Positions 1-8,637 of a DNA stretch of 39,575 nt are shown here, one piece after another. Below the pieces are notes generated by a model, which made no database searches, was not told where the DNA came from, and saw only the letters and a program-made list of their open reading frames with translations. Both the position numbers and the translations under genes were made by a program. This DNA comes from Bacteroidota bacterium. GTDB taxonomy: Bacteria > Bacteroidota > Ignavibacteria > Ignavibacteriales > Ignavibacteriaceae. Each line of letters starts with the position of its first letter. Position 1 is the stretch's first letter. The stretch is taken from assembly GCA_022573715.1 (NCBI GenBank), contig JACZTL010000025.1:1-39575 (forward strand). The letters are read 5' to 3'.

Positions 1-19
1 AACCAAAAAGCAATTTAGA

Positions 20-92
20 CCTAATAACGATCACACTAAATGTTCCAAAATGCCGCACCGTTACGGTGGTCGATTTGCTTTGCTGGTTATAA
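20..92 (-). repeat. attC-like site A, after the nuclease-like gene
   Basis: Read on the minus strand, the site opens with TTATAAC just after the stop codon of the neighbouring gene and closes with GTTATTA, a near inverse match, as in R''/R' ends of integron attC sites. The interior holds AACCAGC, then CGACCACC and a small hairpin CACCG-TTA-CGGTG. The AACCAGC...CGACC pattern is shared with the sites at 1403-1589 and 2089-2332. The roughly 73-base length is typical for attC. Any following cassette lies outside the window. Confidence 0.55.
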
Positions 93-98
93 AGCTTT

Positions 99-1393
99 TT
101 ATTTAGGATATTCTTGCTCACTAAATGGGATCGTTTTAATATTTTGGAACCAATTCAAATTTTTACAATCTAATTCCAATTGCTGTAGTTTCTCTTTTGA
201 GAAAGGCGTAATTTCTTTATACATAAATTTAAACTGTGTCATTTTATTTCTTACAGCAAGACAGAACATTTTTTTCATTTTGAATTTTTTCCAATGAGAA
301 AAACCATCAATTGCCAATTCCATTGCATATTCTGTAATTTCATCAGTAATTGTATCTGAATAAATAAAAAAAACTATTCCCCAATCTTTAATTTCCGTGT
401 ATCTTTTAGCCATATAATTTTTTCTGGAAGCGGACGACCCGTATTTTTCATAAAAATTATAAAATGTTTTAGCAATCAATCTTCTTTCAAATCTATTAAA
501 TGATAATAGTATTTTGGCAATTTGATCACCATTCTCTAAAATAATAATTTCATTTTTCACCAAATCATCAATAAAATAACTAATCTTATCTTCATCTTTT
601 TTCGCTATAACTTTTTTTGATTCAACAAATTCATCCCATTCACCCTCTAAATCCAACCACATTCCAGTATATTCATCAGATTTTATTGAAGAACTAAAGT
701 CTCTATTAAAATGAAAGTAGTGCGCTAAAAGGTCTTTTTCGGATCCAGTAATGGTAATTGACTTTTTATTTTGAGTATCTCTACGACTGGAAAAATTAAG
801 AAATTCTATATTAGCATCTGGAGTATAATCTTCGTCCGGAGCCGAAAGAGCCACAACATCTTTTCTTTTAAATAATTTTTCTCTTTTCTCGATATATTCT
901 ACGAAGTCTGAAATGGTATCCAATTCGAGAAAAATTGTTTCAAATGCATCTTTGTTAAAAATATGAATAAATTCTTTATTCACTTCATCTGATCCAATGA
1001 TATAAAAAAGTTCTCCTTCACCAAGATTAATTATCAGTCTAAATATTTTTTTATACTCTTCTGGATTAAAATTATAATTACCACGCTCAGGATGAACGAA
1101 AGTTATTTTGTAAGATGAATTAAATAATTTTCTCTCTGCACCATAAATTTGCTTAATAGCTTTGTCAATTGTCTTTTTAAAATATCGTTTGTGATCTCCT
1201 TTAAAAGAATAATTCTTTACTGAAATTATTATGCATATATCATCAAACAGAATAAGTAAATCACATATTTCTTTTTTATCTCCATTTTCATCTTTTGGAT
1301 TAGGAAAACACCAGAATTTAATAAATGAATTGTATGCTAATTCATTTACATATTCCTCGCCATATCTCCTTTATTTTTATGATCTTCAGACAT
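99..1393 (-). pseudogene. Frameshifted PD-(D/E)XK-like nuclease-related protein (cassette gene)
   Basis: Function is not established. The reading frame is open from about 1372 to the stop at 99 but has no ATG. A short ATG-started frame at 1393 (MSEDHKNK...) runs out after 15 codons. One extra base in the T-run at 1370-1372 (A-run on the coding strand) would join them into a protein of about 431 residues, so I read this as one gene with a one-base deletion or a sequencing error. Near the N-terminus the pattern KKEICDLLILF followed by IIISVKNY resembles the D...(S/E)xK core of restriction-endonuclease-like folds. The rest is unknown. A GTG at 983 could start a shorter 294-residue product. The ATG at 1393 lies about 10 bases past the attC-like end at 1403-1409, as expected for a cassette gene. 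Confidence 0.6.
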
Positions 1394-1402
1394 ATTTAAG
1401 CT

Positions 1403-1589
1403 TTATAACGGCGTAGAAAATAACCGGCACCCCAGAAAAGCGATGCCGGATAAAAAGCCACAGCCAATAATTATTAACAACTTAATTTAATAAAACAAAC
1501 TTACTTGCAATGCCTACCTTTTTAACCAAACTCAAAAACTTGAACAATGCCGCATTAAAAATGCGGTCGGGTGGAAAAGCTGGTTGAGT
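1403..1589 (-). repeat. attC-like site B
   Basis: On the minus strand it begins with ACTCAAC (fits RYYYAAC) 12 bases after the stop of the zinc-ribbon gene and ends with GCCGTTATAA just before the start of the nuclease-like gene. It contains AACCAGC, CGACCGC and the hairpin CCGCATT...AATGCGG, as in sites A and C. The middle holds GCAAGTAAGTTTG, also seen in part in sites C and D. At about 187 bases it is longer than most known attC sites. Confidence 0.5.
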
Positions 1590-1600
1590 GCGATATTATA

Positions 1601-2035
1601 TTATCCTTTATAAAATTTCATTACACGTTCAGTGTTGCCACACTTAGGACATTTAGCATCCATTACTAAATAATTTGTATTTGGTTCGATCTTTTTTGGT
1701 GTTATTAAATATGAGTAATCGCAATAGGAACATTTATGCGGTCTTTCTGTTAGTCTTATATTGATTTCCTTTGCACTTAACTTTTTATCACTTATTTGAT
1801 GATGTTTTATAAAATTCATAGGCATTATCAATGTTATCACAGAAAATAGAAATAGACCTATTATAACCCACCAATACCAATCGATCATATCAATCACAGA
1901 AGATAAAATAAGTTTATTCTTAATATCTTCAGGTAAAAACTCGTCACGAATGAATGCAAACCATCCATAAATAAAAGGAGGTACATAAAGCAATAGTTTC
2001 CAGAATGGATGAAATATTTTGTTTATTATTTTCAT
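1601..2035 (-). CDS. Small membrane protein with C-terminal zinc ribbon (cassette gene)
   Basis: A protein of 144 residues counted from the ATG at 2035, of unknown function. It has two hydrophobic segments (FWKLLLYVPPFIYGWFAF and WWVIIGLFLFSVITLIM), then a hydrophilic tail with two CxxC pairs (CSYC and CPKC) that look like a zinc ribbon. The frame stays open to a GTG at 2092, which would add 19 residues. That GTG lies inside the attC-like end, and an ATG at 2080 is in another frame and soon stops. In the other cassettes the start lies within about 20 bases of the attC-like end, so the true start here is uncertain and a small frameshift cannot be excluded. The gene sits between attC-like sites B and C. 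Confidence 0.6.
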   Translation of the reverse strand: MKIINKIFHPFWKLLLYVPPFIYGWFAFIRDEFLPEDIKNKLILSSVIDMIDWYWWVIIGLFLFSVITLIMPMNFIKHHQISDKKLSAKEINIRLTERPHKCSYCDYSYLITPKKIEPNTNYLVMDAKCPKCGNTERVMKFYKG

Positions 2036-2088
2036 TCCAAGTTTATTTATTAAGTAATACGATGATGTAGAATTGTCATATTTTTTTA

Positions 2089-2332
2089 GCACCTAAAGGC
2101 GTTGCCGCTAAGCCGCCGCCCATAATTTATGCTGAGCTTGTCGAAGCACAGCAATGACTTACTTGCAACCAATTTAATAATTTGTAGCCGCCCGTAAATT
2201 CCACCACACGGGCAACGACCTAACTTACATACATAAACTACGCTTAACAGAATACCGAACAAAAAACATAAACCCCCAAATTGCACATATCTCAAACCGT
2301 TTCGGCGGTCGGTCTTGAGCGGCTGGTTAGGC
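2089..2332 (-). repeat. attC-like site C
   Basis: This is the clearest attC-like site. On the minus strand it starts with GCCTAAC 11 bases after the stop of the HEPN gene. L''-like GCCGCTCAAG (2314-2323) pairs with L'-like CTTAGCGGC (2104-2112), leaving one unpaired base as in true attC sites. It ends in CTTTAGGTGC, one base off GTTRRRY. The CCGCTCAAGA stretch also resembles the Vibrio VCR consensus from memory. At 244 bases it is long, partly because of an inserted hairpin at 2130-2153. Confidence 0.6.
2130..2153. repeat. REP-like hairpin inside attC-like site C
   Basis: An imperfect palindrome with core GCTTGTCGAAGC and outer arms TGCTG/CAGCA. The GCTTCGACAAGCTCAGC type of sequence is, as I recall, a common dispersed element in Bacteroidetes-related genomes. 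It looks inserted into the attC-like repeat, since related sites lack it. Confidence 0.4.
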
Positions 2333-2343
2333 TTAAAGATAAA

Positions 2344-3117
2344 TTAATATCTCAAAATACCAGAATATTTTGGTTGACAATCTTTATTATCTGAGAAATA
2401 TTTTTTGACAGATTTTGGAAGTATAACTCGTTTATCTACCCAATTAAATATATCTGGAAAAGAATAATGGCTTGGAGTTTTCCCAGATAATCTTTGTTTG
2501 AAATTAAATCTATGTTTTTTATATAAGCCATAATAAGAATTTTTCCAAATTAAGATACTACGTAGTTCAGAATTATTATTAGATCTAAGAACCAATTCTA
2601 AATAGCCAGGATAAAAAAGGCTGAATGTATGTGGCTTCTTTCTTAGCTTGTCACTAGATAAATGTTCAAGATATTCATCAAAGTTGAAATTATTCTTTGT
2701 GTCAAATTCAATTAACTGAAAATCTTGACAATATCTTCTAATAGTCCATACAGCATGATCTAAGTTTAATAATTCAGTGCCTTGCGTGCCACTTGGCTTT
2801 ATAAAATATCTATCACATCCATAATCTGTTAAGTATGCAAAATAATTTTTAAGTGGGCTTATAAAACTCCAATCAATCTTTGGAATAACTTCGATTAACT
2901 TAACCGCCTTGTTTAAATTGTGGTTTATTGTTTTTGTATTACCATCGTGATAAAGAATAATTGCCTTCAAATATTTTTCAATTGATTGGAGGGAAGACCA
3001 CAAAAATTGATCTATCAAGTCAATTTTATAGCAACTCCTTGCATTGATGTAATCGCAATCGGCTACATCGCGAAAACTTTTATTTATAAACTCAGTTATT
3101 TTGTATCGTTTAATCAT
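2344..3117 (-). CDS. HEPN-domain protein (cassette gene)
   Basis: A protein of 257 residues. Residues about 18-75 look like a HEPN domain: an ADCDYINAR helix, a WSSLQSIEKYLKA helix, then LYHDGNTKTINHNL, in the familiar 'QSIEKYLKA...H' layout. HEPN proteins are often RNases in toxin-antitoxin, abortive-infection or RNA-processing systems. The canonical Rx4-6H catalytic motif is not clear here, so activity cannot be claimed. The rest (about 90-257) is unassigned and basic towards the end. The ATG at 3117 lies 15 bases after the GTTAGGC end of attC-like site D. No antitoxin partner overlaps it. Confidence 0.7.
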   Translation of the reverse strand: MIKRYKITEFINKSFRDVADCDYINARSCYKIDLIDQFLWSSLQSIEKYLKAIILYHDGNTKTINHNLNKAVKLIEVIPKIDWSFISPLKNYFAYLTDYGCDRYFIKPSGTQGTELLNLDHAVWTIRRYCQDFQLIEFDTKNNFNFDEYLEHLSSDKLRKKPHTFSLFYPGYLELVLRSNNNSELRSILIWKNSYYGLYKKHRFNFKQRLSGKTPSHYSFPDIFNWVDKRVILPKSVKKYFSDNKDCQPKYSGILRY

Positions 3118-3131
3118 ATTGTTTTATTTAA

Positions 3132-3321
3132 GCCTAACGGCGTCGCTTTTCACCCGTTCACCCAGAAAAACAATGCCACATTTATTAAACAACTTTTTAT
3201 TTAGAACAAACTTACATTTACAAACTACGCTAAACAACAAACCCGAAACGAAACTACAAACATTATAACTGCATAAAAGCCGAATGTGAAAAAAGTTTTC
3301 GGCATGAGGCACTTGTTAGCA
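3132..3321 (-). repeat. attC-like site D
   Basis: On the minus strand it starts with TGCTAAC only five bases after the stop of the 194-residue gene and ends in a perfect GTTAGGC (GTTRRRY). It contains a hairpin GCCGAAAAC...CATTCGGC near the start. The internal stretch TTTAGCGTAGTTTGTAAATG is nearly repeated in site C. Length is about 190 bases. Confidence 0.55.
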
Positions 3322-3326
3322 CACTT

Positions 3327-3911
3327 TTAGACAATCAAGGTAGAATAATAGTAATCTCCATTTAATGTTAACAACTCAGATTCAGGTTGTAATTTCCGCA
3401 TAACATCACGACAAATGAAAATTGTATTCTCTTCTTTTTCAAATTTTGCTTTATAGTAATAAAGATTGGTAATCAATAAAGCTCCGAAAGCATTTAAAAT
3501 ATTTTTAAGATTAGCATCTTTATAAAATTGGTTTCTTTTATGTTTTACATGATTATAAGAACACCACCAAATCGGATTATCATTGCCACGCCAATTACTC
3601 CATGGTTTAAAGTTTAGACCATAGCGATTTATAAATACTTTTTCTTCTATGAATGCAGGAAGCTTTGATTTTATTCGAGTTTTATAATCATTAATATTAT
3701 TTGCATTTGAGTTTGTATCTAGCAGTAAACACAGCTCCTTTAACAATACATCAACTTCTGATGATACTGTCAATAGAAGTCGAACAAGTTCTATAGAATA
3801 CGTATCCCAATTACTTTCGCTAAACTCGATATATCTTGAGACATTATTCAAATCCTTTTCAAGAGCAAGAAAAAAATTCCAATACAAATTTGATTCAGTA
3901 ATTGTTATCAT
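3327..3911 (-). CDS. Uncharacterised HEPN-like protein with W-x-YNxVKHxR motif (cassette gene)
   Basis: A protein of 194 residues, largely alpha-helical by appearance. At 113-128 it has PIWWCSYNHVKHKRNQ, a pattern I know from many small hypothetical proteins, followed by a helix (NILNAFGALLITNLYYY). The helical layout with an N-x-V-K-H-x-R motif suggests a distant HEPN relative, which is an inference. The ATG at 3911 follows a GTTAGCA-like end at 3926-3932, and the stop abuts attC-like site D, so it is a complete cassette. It would be the cassette nearest the integrase relic. Confidence 0.6.
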   Translation of the reverse strand: MITITESNLYWNFFLALEKDLNNVSRYIEFSESNWDTYSIELVRLLLTVSSEVDVLLKELCLLLDTNSNANNINDYKTRIKSKLPAFIEEKVFINRYGLNFKPWSNWRGNDNPIWWCSYNHVKHKRNQFYKDANLKNILNAFGALLITNLYYYKAKFEKEENTIFICRDVMRKLQPESELLTLNGDYYYSTLIV

Positions 3912-3925
3912 ATTTTAACCTCGTG

Positions 3926-3989
3926 TGCTAACTATTACTTATGCCGAATTCCTATAAGTCAATTCGGCTGTTAATTCCGCCAGTTAGCG
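3926..3989 (-). repeat. attC- or attI-like site E beside the integrase relic
   Basis: On the minus strand the ends are CGCTAAC and GTTAGCA. Between them is an 8-bp stem GCCGAATT/AATTCGGC (3943-3950 with 3961-3968) and a 10-base loop. The right end is fused to a REP-like palindrome (3976-3991), so that end may be coincidental. Whether this was an attC or the primary attI-side junction cannot be decided from the sequence. Confidence 0.4.
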
Positions 3990-4197
3990 GACAAGTAAGA
4001 ATTTTTTCTAACCAATTTAATAACATATCTTTAAAATAATATAATGGGATAGTATATAGGAATAAAATTATCTGCAAAGCCTGATTTTTAGTAGAAGACG
4101 AAACGCGATGATTATTGGCAAGATTGTTTATGAAAGCTTTTATTTCCTCCGCACTAACTTTATCCAGGAACTTTACTTTACCCATAAGTAATCCCAT
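3952..4197 (-). pseudogene. Integron-integrase (IntI-type tyrosine recombinase) N-terminal domain fragment
   Basis: The 81-codon frame contains VSAEEIKAFINNLANN and VSSSTKNQALQIILFLY. These match the core-binding (SAM-like) domain of integron integrases, where IntI1 has [31 protein letters not shown]. This corresponds to roughly residues 60-100 of a protein usually 310-340 residues long. The first helix and the whole catalytic domain (R...HxxR...Y) are missing, and an in-frame stop lies four codons upstream of the ATG. The end runs into a REP-like palindrome, so the gene was cut there. It points in the same direction as the cassettes, unlike the usual divergent layout. A phage-type integrase is the alternative; the neighbouring attC-like sites favour an integron. 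Confidence 0.72.
3976..3991. repeat. REP-like palindrome, copy 1
   Basis: TCCGCCAGTTAGCGGA has stem TCCGC/GCGGA. It closely resembles the perfect copy at 32856-32871 (TCCGTCAGTTGACGGA), 11 of the 16 bases falling in shared TCCG/CAGTT/CGGA blocks or more. It marks the break in the integrase relic. Confidence 0.5.
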
Positions 4198-4253
4198 ATA
4201 ATTTATTTAAAAATAGATTAAACTCAGCAAACTGTCAATTTATATTACAATAT

Positions 4254-7200
4254 TTAAGTGCCTGTTTTTTCCACATCTTCTTTAATGTTGAACAAGTCAA
4301 TAACTTCATTACAAAAATTTATCAGAAAGGTAAGCAATACTTCGGGAGATTCATAATTGTTTGTGATTATCAATTTCATTATGTCTTTATCCTGCTTAAA
4401 CGAAATAGTGTTTTTGTATTTATCCAGAATAAAACGCATCATTTCAACAAACTTAAATTTATAATATTCTTCCCGGTCACCTTTTGGTAAAATAATTATA
4501 GTTCTTTCTCTCTGCATATTTACTCTTTCAAACAATGCATAGGATGCGTAATATTTTAAGTATGAAATTGCGATTAATCTTTTAACCAATAGAGGCATTG
4601 GGCCAAATCTATCAAGCAGCTCTTCTTTTATATCTTCAATTTCTTTTATGCTTTCTACTGAGAAAAAAGATGTATAAAAATTAAGCCTGTCTTTTTGTTC
4701 CGGCATATATGTTTTTGGGATTCCTATTTCAAAATAAGTATCAATTTTAGGATCGGTTTTTTCTTCTGTCTTCGGTAACTCCTTAAATATCTCTTTAAAT
4801 TCTTGATATTTTAACTCTTCTACAGTTTCGTTTATTAATTTCATATACAGTTCAAAACCGACATTGTTTATAAAACCTGTTTGTTCAGTTCCCAATAAAT
4901 TTCCGGTACCTCTTATTTCCATATCCCTCATAGAAAGATTGAAACCTGCGCCTATCTCTGTATATTCTTCAATAGCCTGTAATCTCCTTAAGGCTTTTTT
5001 AGTAATTCCGGAAAGTGACGGAACAATAAAATAAGCATAAGCCTGCCTGTCCGATCTTCCAACTCTTCCGCGCAGTTGATGAAGTTCTGCCAAACCGAAC
5101 CTGTCTGCTCTGTTTATTATAATTGTGTTTACATTTGGTATGTCAATCCCGGATTCAATTATTTTTGTTGAAATAAGCATATCAAATTTTTTGTTCATAA
5201 AACCGTGGATTACGTCTTCCAACAGCGAGGGTTTCATCTGTCCGTGAGCAACCGCAACCTTAACATCAGGCATATATTTTCTGATATAGTCGGCCAATTT
5301 ATCTATTGAGTTAACGCGGTCGTGAACCAAATAAATTTGTCCGTTTCTTTTCAGCTCATTAAAAACCCATTCTTTAATTTTAAGAATATCAAACGTAAAA
5401 ACTTTTGTGTTTATCGGTTGTCTGTTTGGCGGAGGTGTTGCAATTATTGATAAATCCCTGGCGCCCAAAAGCGAAAGATTTAATGTTCGCGGGATTGGTG
5501 TGGCGGTCATTGCAAGGGTATCAACATTTATTTTTAACGAGCGAAGTTTTTCTTTTGCCTTAACACCGAATTTATGTTCTTCATCAATAATTAAAAGACC
5601 TAAGTTTTTGAATTGCACGTCTTTTGATATCAGCCTGTGTGTTCCAATAACTATGTCAACTTTGCCGGTTATTAAATCTTTAATAATTTCATTTTGCTTT
5701 TTCTTTGATTGAAAGCGCGATATAACATCAACACGAACAGGGAATTGCGATAACCTGTCTATGAATGTGTTGTAATGCTGCTCAGCAAGAATTGTTGTGG
5801 GAACAAGTACGGCAGTTTGTTTTCCGTCTTGTACCGCTTTAAAAGCAGCTCTTATGGCAATTTCTGTTTTACCGAAACCAACATCGCCACAGACAAGCCT
5901 ATCCATTGGGTTATCTGCTTCCATGTCTTCTTTTACTTCGGCGGTTACTTTAGTCTGATCGAGTGTGTCTTCGTACATAAAAGAAGCTTCCAACTCTTTC
6001 TGCCAAATAGTGTCGGGGCTAAAGTTAAACCCCTTGGTTGCTTTTCTTTTAGCGTAAAGTTCTATTAATTCTCTTGCAGCTTCTTTAATTTTCTTTTTGG
6101 TTTTTCTTTTCGTGTTATTCCACTCACCGGTGCCCAGTGCGGAAAGAGTGGGTTTCAAATTTTCGTTTGAAGAATATCTTTTAACTAATGTTAGATAATT
6201 TAAATTAACATAAACCACACCATCTTCTTTATACAAAATCTTCATTGATTCTTGTTTTACGTTTCCGATATCGATTGTTTCCAAGCCAAGGTATTTACCT
6301 ATCCCGTAATCTTCGTGTACAACATAATCCCCCTTTGTAATTGAAGAGATTTTATTTGTTTTTGATTTTTTGTATTTGCGGTTTGCAGGTAGTTGTGTCC
6401 GGTAAGGTTTATTAAAGATCTGATAATCGGTTAGCAACAGATATTTTTCATTCTTTAAAATAAAGCCTTCTTTAATAGCTAGCGAAATTATTTTAATTTT
6501 TCCTGTTTCGATTAAATCAGCAATGCGATTGTCCAGTTCGGAAAGAAGGTCTTTCAACCTTTGAGTCTGAAGTTCGTTTTCGGAAGTGATGAGTATGTCA
6601 AAACTTTTTTGGGCATAGTTAATTAAAGACTGTGAGAGAATTTTATAATTTCCGTTTATTGTAAAAGCTTCGGAAATTGCTAAATCAATTCTATCTTCTG
6701 ATGATTTTAATTCCTGCTCAATTATCCATTGTACGTTTTCAAATTCATTTATGTCAATACTTTTTTCAGGTAAATCATTTTCGGCATCAACATTTAATAT
6801 AATATCTTCGACTATTTCATTTTCAAAATCAAAAGTCTCAAATTTAGTGTCTATTATTTTTTTTGGTTCTTGTTCCGAATATGTGTTGAACAAATTAATT
6901 TTTTTACTACTCGCATTTTTAATATCATACTCAGAGCATAAAACAACCGGCGAGGATAGATAGTCAAAAATATTTGATTTTTTATTTTTTATTAATTCGT
7001 TTTTTCCATCAGATTTTACGTCAGACTCCGTTGCCGAGATGAGATTATCAGTGAAAGCACCGGCAAGAGTAGTTTCTTTCACAACTTCAATAGAACGCTG
7101 ACTGTCGGGATTGAAATAACGGATTGATTCCAAGAAATCTCCGTCAAATTCAAGTCGAACAGGGTTGTGTTCACTATACGACCAAAAATCAACTATAGAT

Positions 7201-7703
7201 CCTCTTTGAGCGTAACTTCCCTGCGCTTCTACGAATTTATCTTTTTGATAATTAAGCAAGTCTAAATATTCAATTAAATCGTCAAATGAAAGGTCTGCAC
7301 CGATTTGAATTTGCGTTGTTGAACGTTCAATTGTTTCTTTTATGGGTAGTTCCAATCTTAAAATATCATAAGTAGAGAGAATAATAAAAGAATCATTCTT
7401 AATTATTTGAGTAAGTTTTTCCTGAATTGCATCGCCGGTAAATTCTGTTAATATTATGATTTTTGAAACACCAAGCACATTCAATTCTACATTCAGTTCT
7501 TTTACACTTTTGCTGTCAGGTAAAAGAACCATAATTTGATTTACCTTTTTAGAAATTTGTGAAATGAATAGTGCTTTTGCAGAACCAAACAAAGGAGATG
7601 CAAAAATGTTTTCTTTTAAAGCAGCTTTATCCTCTACTGTTTTTATTAACAATTTGATAAAACTTGTATTGAAATAATTAGATTCTAAATTAATAGAGGG
7701 CAT
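4254..7703 (-). CDS. mfd: Transcription-repair coupling factor Mfd
   Basis: Mfd is an ATP-driven translocase that removes RNA polymerase stalled at DNA damage and recruits UvrA. At 1149 residues it has normal length. In order are: a UvrB-like N-terminal module (about 1-330); the RNA-polymerase-interacting CarD-like domain near 455-520 (KGDYVVHEDYGIGKYLG); a RecG-like helicase with Walker A GDVGFGKTE near 605, DEEH near 706 and TATPIPRT; motif VI LHQLRGRVGRSDRQAY near 877; and the C-terminal TRCF domain. It starts at ATG 7703, 23 bases downstream of the PAP2 gene on the same strand, so the two may be cotranscribed. The 3' end faces the integron-like scar. Confidence 0.97.
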   Translation of the reverse strand: MPSINLESNYFNTSFIKLLIKTVEDKAALKENIFASPLFGSAKALFISQISKKVNQIMVLLPDSKSVKELNVELNVLGVSKIIILTEFTGDAIQEKLTQIIKNDSFIILSTYDILRLELPIKETIERSTTQIQIGADLSFDDLIEYLDLLNYQKDKFVEAQGSYAQRGSIVDFWSYSEHNPVRLEFDGDFLESIRYFNPDSQRSIEVVKETTLAGAFTDNLISATESDVKSDGKNELIKNKKSNIFDYLSSPVVLCSEYDIKNASSKKINLFNTYSEQEPKKIIDTKFETFDFENEIVEDIILNVDAENDLPEKSIDINEFENVQWIIEQELKSSEDRIDLAISEAFTINGNYKILSQSLINYAQKSFDILITSENELQTQRLKDLLSELDNRIADLIETGKIKIISLAIKEGFILKNEKYLLLTDYQIFNKPYRTQLPANRKYKKSKTNKISSITKGDYVVHEDYGIGKYLGLETIDIGNVKQESMKILYKEDGVVYVNLNYLTLVKRYSSNENLKPTLSALGTGEWNNTKRKTKKKIKEAARELIELYAKRKATKGFNFSPDTIWQKELEASFMYEDTLDQTKVTAEVKEDMEADNPMDRLVCGDVGFGKTEIAIRAAFKAVQDGKQTAVLVPTTILAEQHYNTFIDRLSQFPVRVDVISRFQSKKKQNEIIKDLITGKVDIVIGTHRLISKDVQFKNLGLLIIDEEHKFGVKAKEKLRSLKINVDTLAMTATPIPRTLNLSLLGARDLSIIATPPPNRQPINTKVFTFDILKIKEWVFNELKRNGQIYLVHDRVNSIDKLADYIRKYMPDVKVAVAHGQMKPSLLEDVIHGFMNKKFDMLISTKIIESGIDIPNVNTIIINRADRFGLAELHQLRGRVGRSDRQAYAYFIVPSLSGITKKALRRLQAIEEYTEIGAGFNLSMRDMEIRGTGNLLGTEQTGFINNVGFELYMKLINETVEELKYQEFKEIFKELPKTEEKTDPKIDTYFEIGIPKTYMPEQKDRLNFYTSFFSVESIKEIEDIKEELLDRFGPMPLLVKRLIAISYLKYYASYALFERVNMQRERTIIILPKGDREEYYKFKFVEMMRFILDKYKNTISFKQDKDIMKLIITNNYESPEVLLTFLINFCNEVIDLFNIKEDVEKTGT

Positions 7704-7726
7704 AACTTTTGGGAGTTAATAACTGA

Positions 7727-8542
7727 TTAAAATGAATATCCAAAATTTAAAGAATATATTGATTGGTTGTTATAATATTTTAGACCCAAAGAATAGATTA
7801 TTTTTTTCTTTTTTGTTTCAGTCAAATCATTATCATCATCAGTTTGGTTGTTGAGTACAAATCTACCGACAAAATAACCAATAGCACTTCCCAGTATAAC
7901 ATCGGAAACCCAGTGTTTATCGCTGTAAACCCTACCCACACTTACTAAAGAAGCGACACTGTACCACCCAACTTTCCAAAACATATTATCAATTTGATGA
8001 GCCATAACGGAAGAAAAAGCAAAAGCAAGGGTCGAATGTCCGGAAGGTAAAGATGTTTGATTAAATGAAAATTTGAGTGGATCAAAATTTTTGTGTCCGT
8101 TATTTATCAAGGGTCTGGTACGACCGAATAAGGATTTGAAAATAAAATTTATACCACTTGCATAAAAAGTAGCTTCTGCCAGTTGGAGCCCTAGAGTTCT
8201 AATTTTATCATTTTTATAAACAAGTCCGTACCCATAAATACCTATAACACTGCTTGCTATAAATAGATTAGAATTATTATCTGCGTTAAACAGGTTATCG
8301 TTAAAATTACTTCTGTTGTGAAGCGCCCACTGTCTGACTGTGTTGTCAAGGAAAAACGAACCAGCTGTAGCGGCTGTAACAAGTGTAAGGTTTAGAATGT
8401 CCCCGGAATCAAAATTTATAGGGGCTGAAATTATTTTCTTCCCCATATTTATAAACTTTGATAAATCATCGCCGACTTGGGCAAAATTATTAAATGTAGT
8501 GATGTTTAAAATGAGAAGAAGAAAAAAGAATTTAAATTTCAT
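7727..8542 (-). CDS. Exported PAP2-family phosphatase
   Basis: A lipid-phosphatase-type (PAP2) protein of 271 residues. It has an N-terminal signal peptide (KFFFLLLILNITTFNNFAQ). The three phosphatase motifs are present: KSLFGRTRP (KxxxxxxRP), SLPSGHSTLAF (PSGH) and VGRVYSDKHWVSDVILG (SRxxxxxHxxxD with G for S). Hydrophobic segments between them fit membrane embedding. The substrate, such as undecaprenyl pyrophosphate, phosphatidic acid or lipid A, cannot be read from the sequence. It precedes mfd with a 23-base gap. Confidence 0.9.
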   Translation of the reverse strand: MKFKFFFLLLILNITTFNNFAQVGDDLSKFINMGKKIISAPINFDSGDILNLTLVTAATAGSFFLDNTVRQWALHNRSNFNDNLFNADNNSNLFIASSVIGIYGYGLVYKNDKIRTLGLQLAEATFYASGINFIFKSLFGRTRPLINNGHKNFDPLKFSFNQTSLPSGHSTLAFAFSSVMAHQIDNMFWKVGWYSVASLVSVGRVYSDKHWVSDVILGSAIGYFVGRFVLNNQTDDDNDLTETKKKKIIYSLGLKYYNNQSIYSLNFGYSF

Positions 8543-8637
8543 AAATGTGTAAATAAATTAACTTTTTTTTGTTCAATTTATATATAACATATATGGTAAT
8601 AATATCGGTTTAATGACAAAAAGAAATATATTAATAA

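Noticed and set aside
40-297. 85-codon plus-strand frame at the left edge
   Set aside because: Antisense to the nuclease-like gene and site A; the composition follows the other strand.
2086-2295. 69-codon frame on the minus strand within attC-like site C
   Set aside because: It lies wholly in the repeat, has no RBS or homology, and includes the REP-like hairpin.
3124-3312. 62-codon minus-strand frame between the two HEPN-type genes
   Set aside because: It is contained in attC-like site D and has no protein-like pattern.
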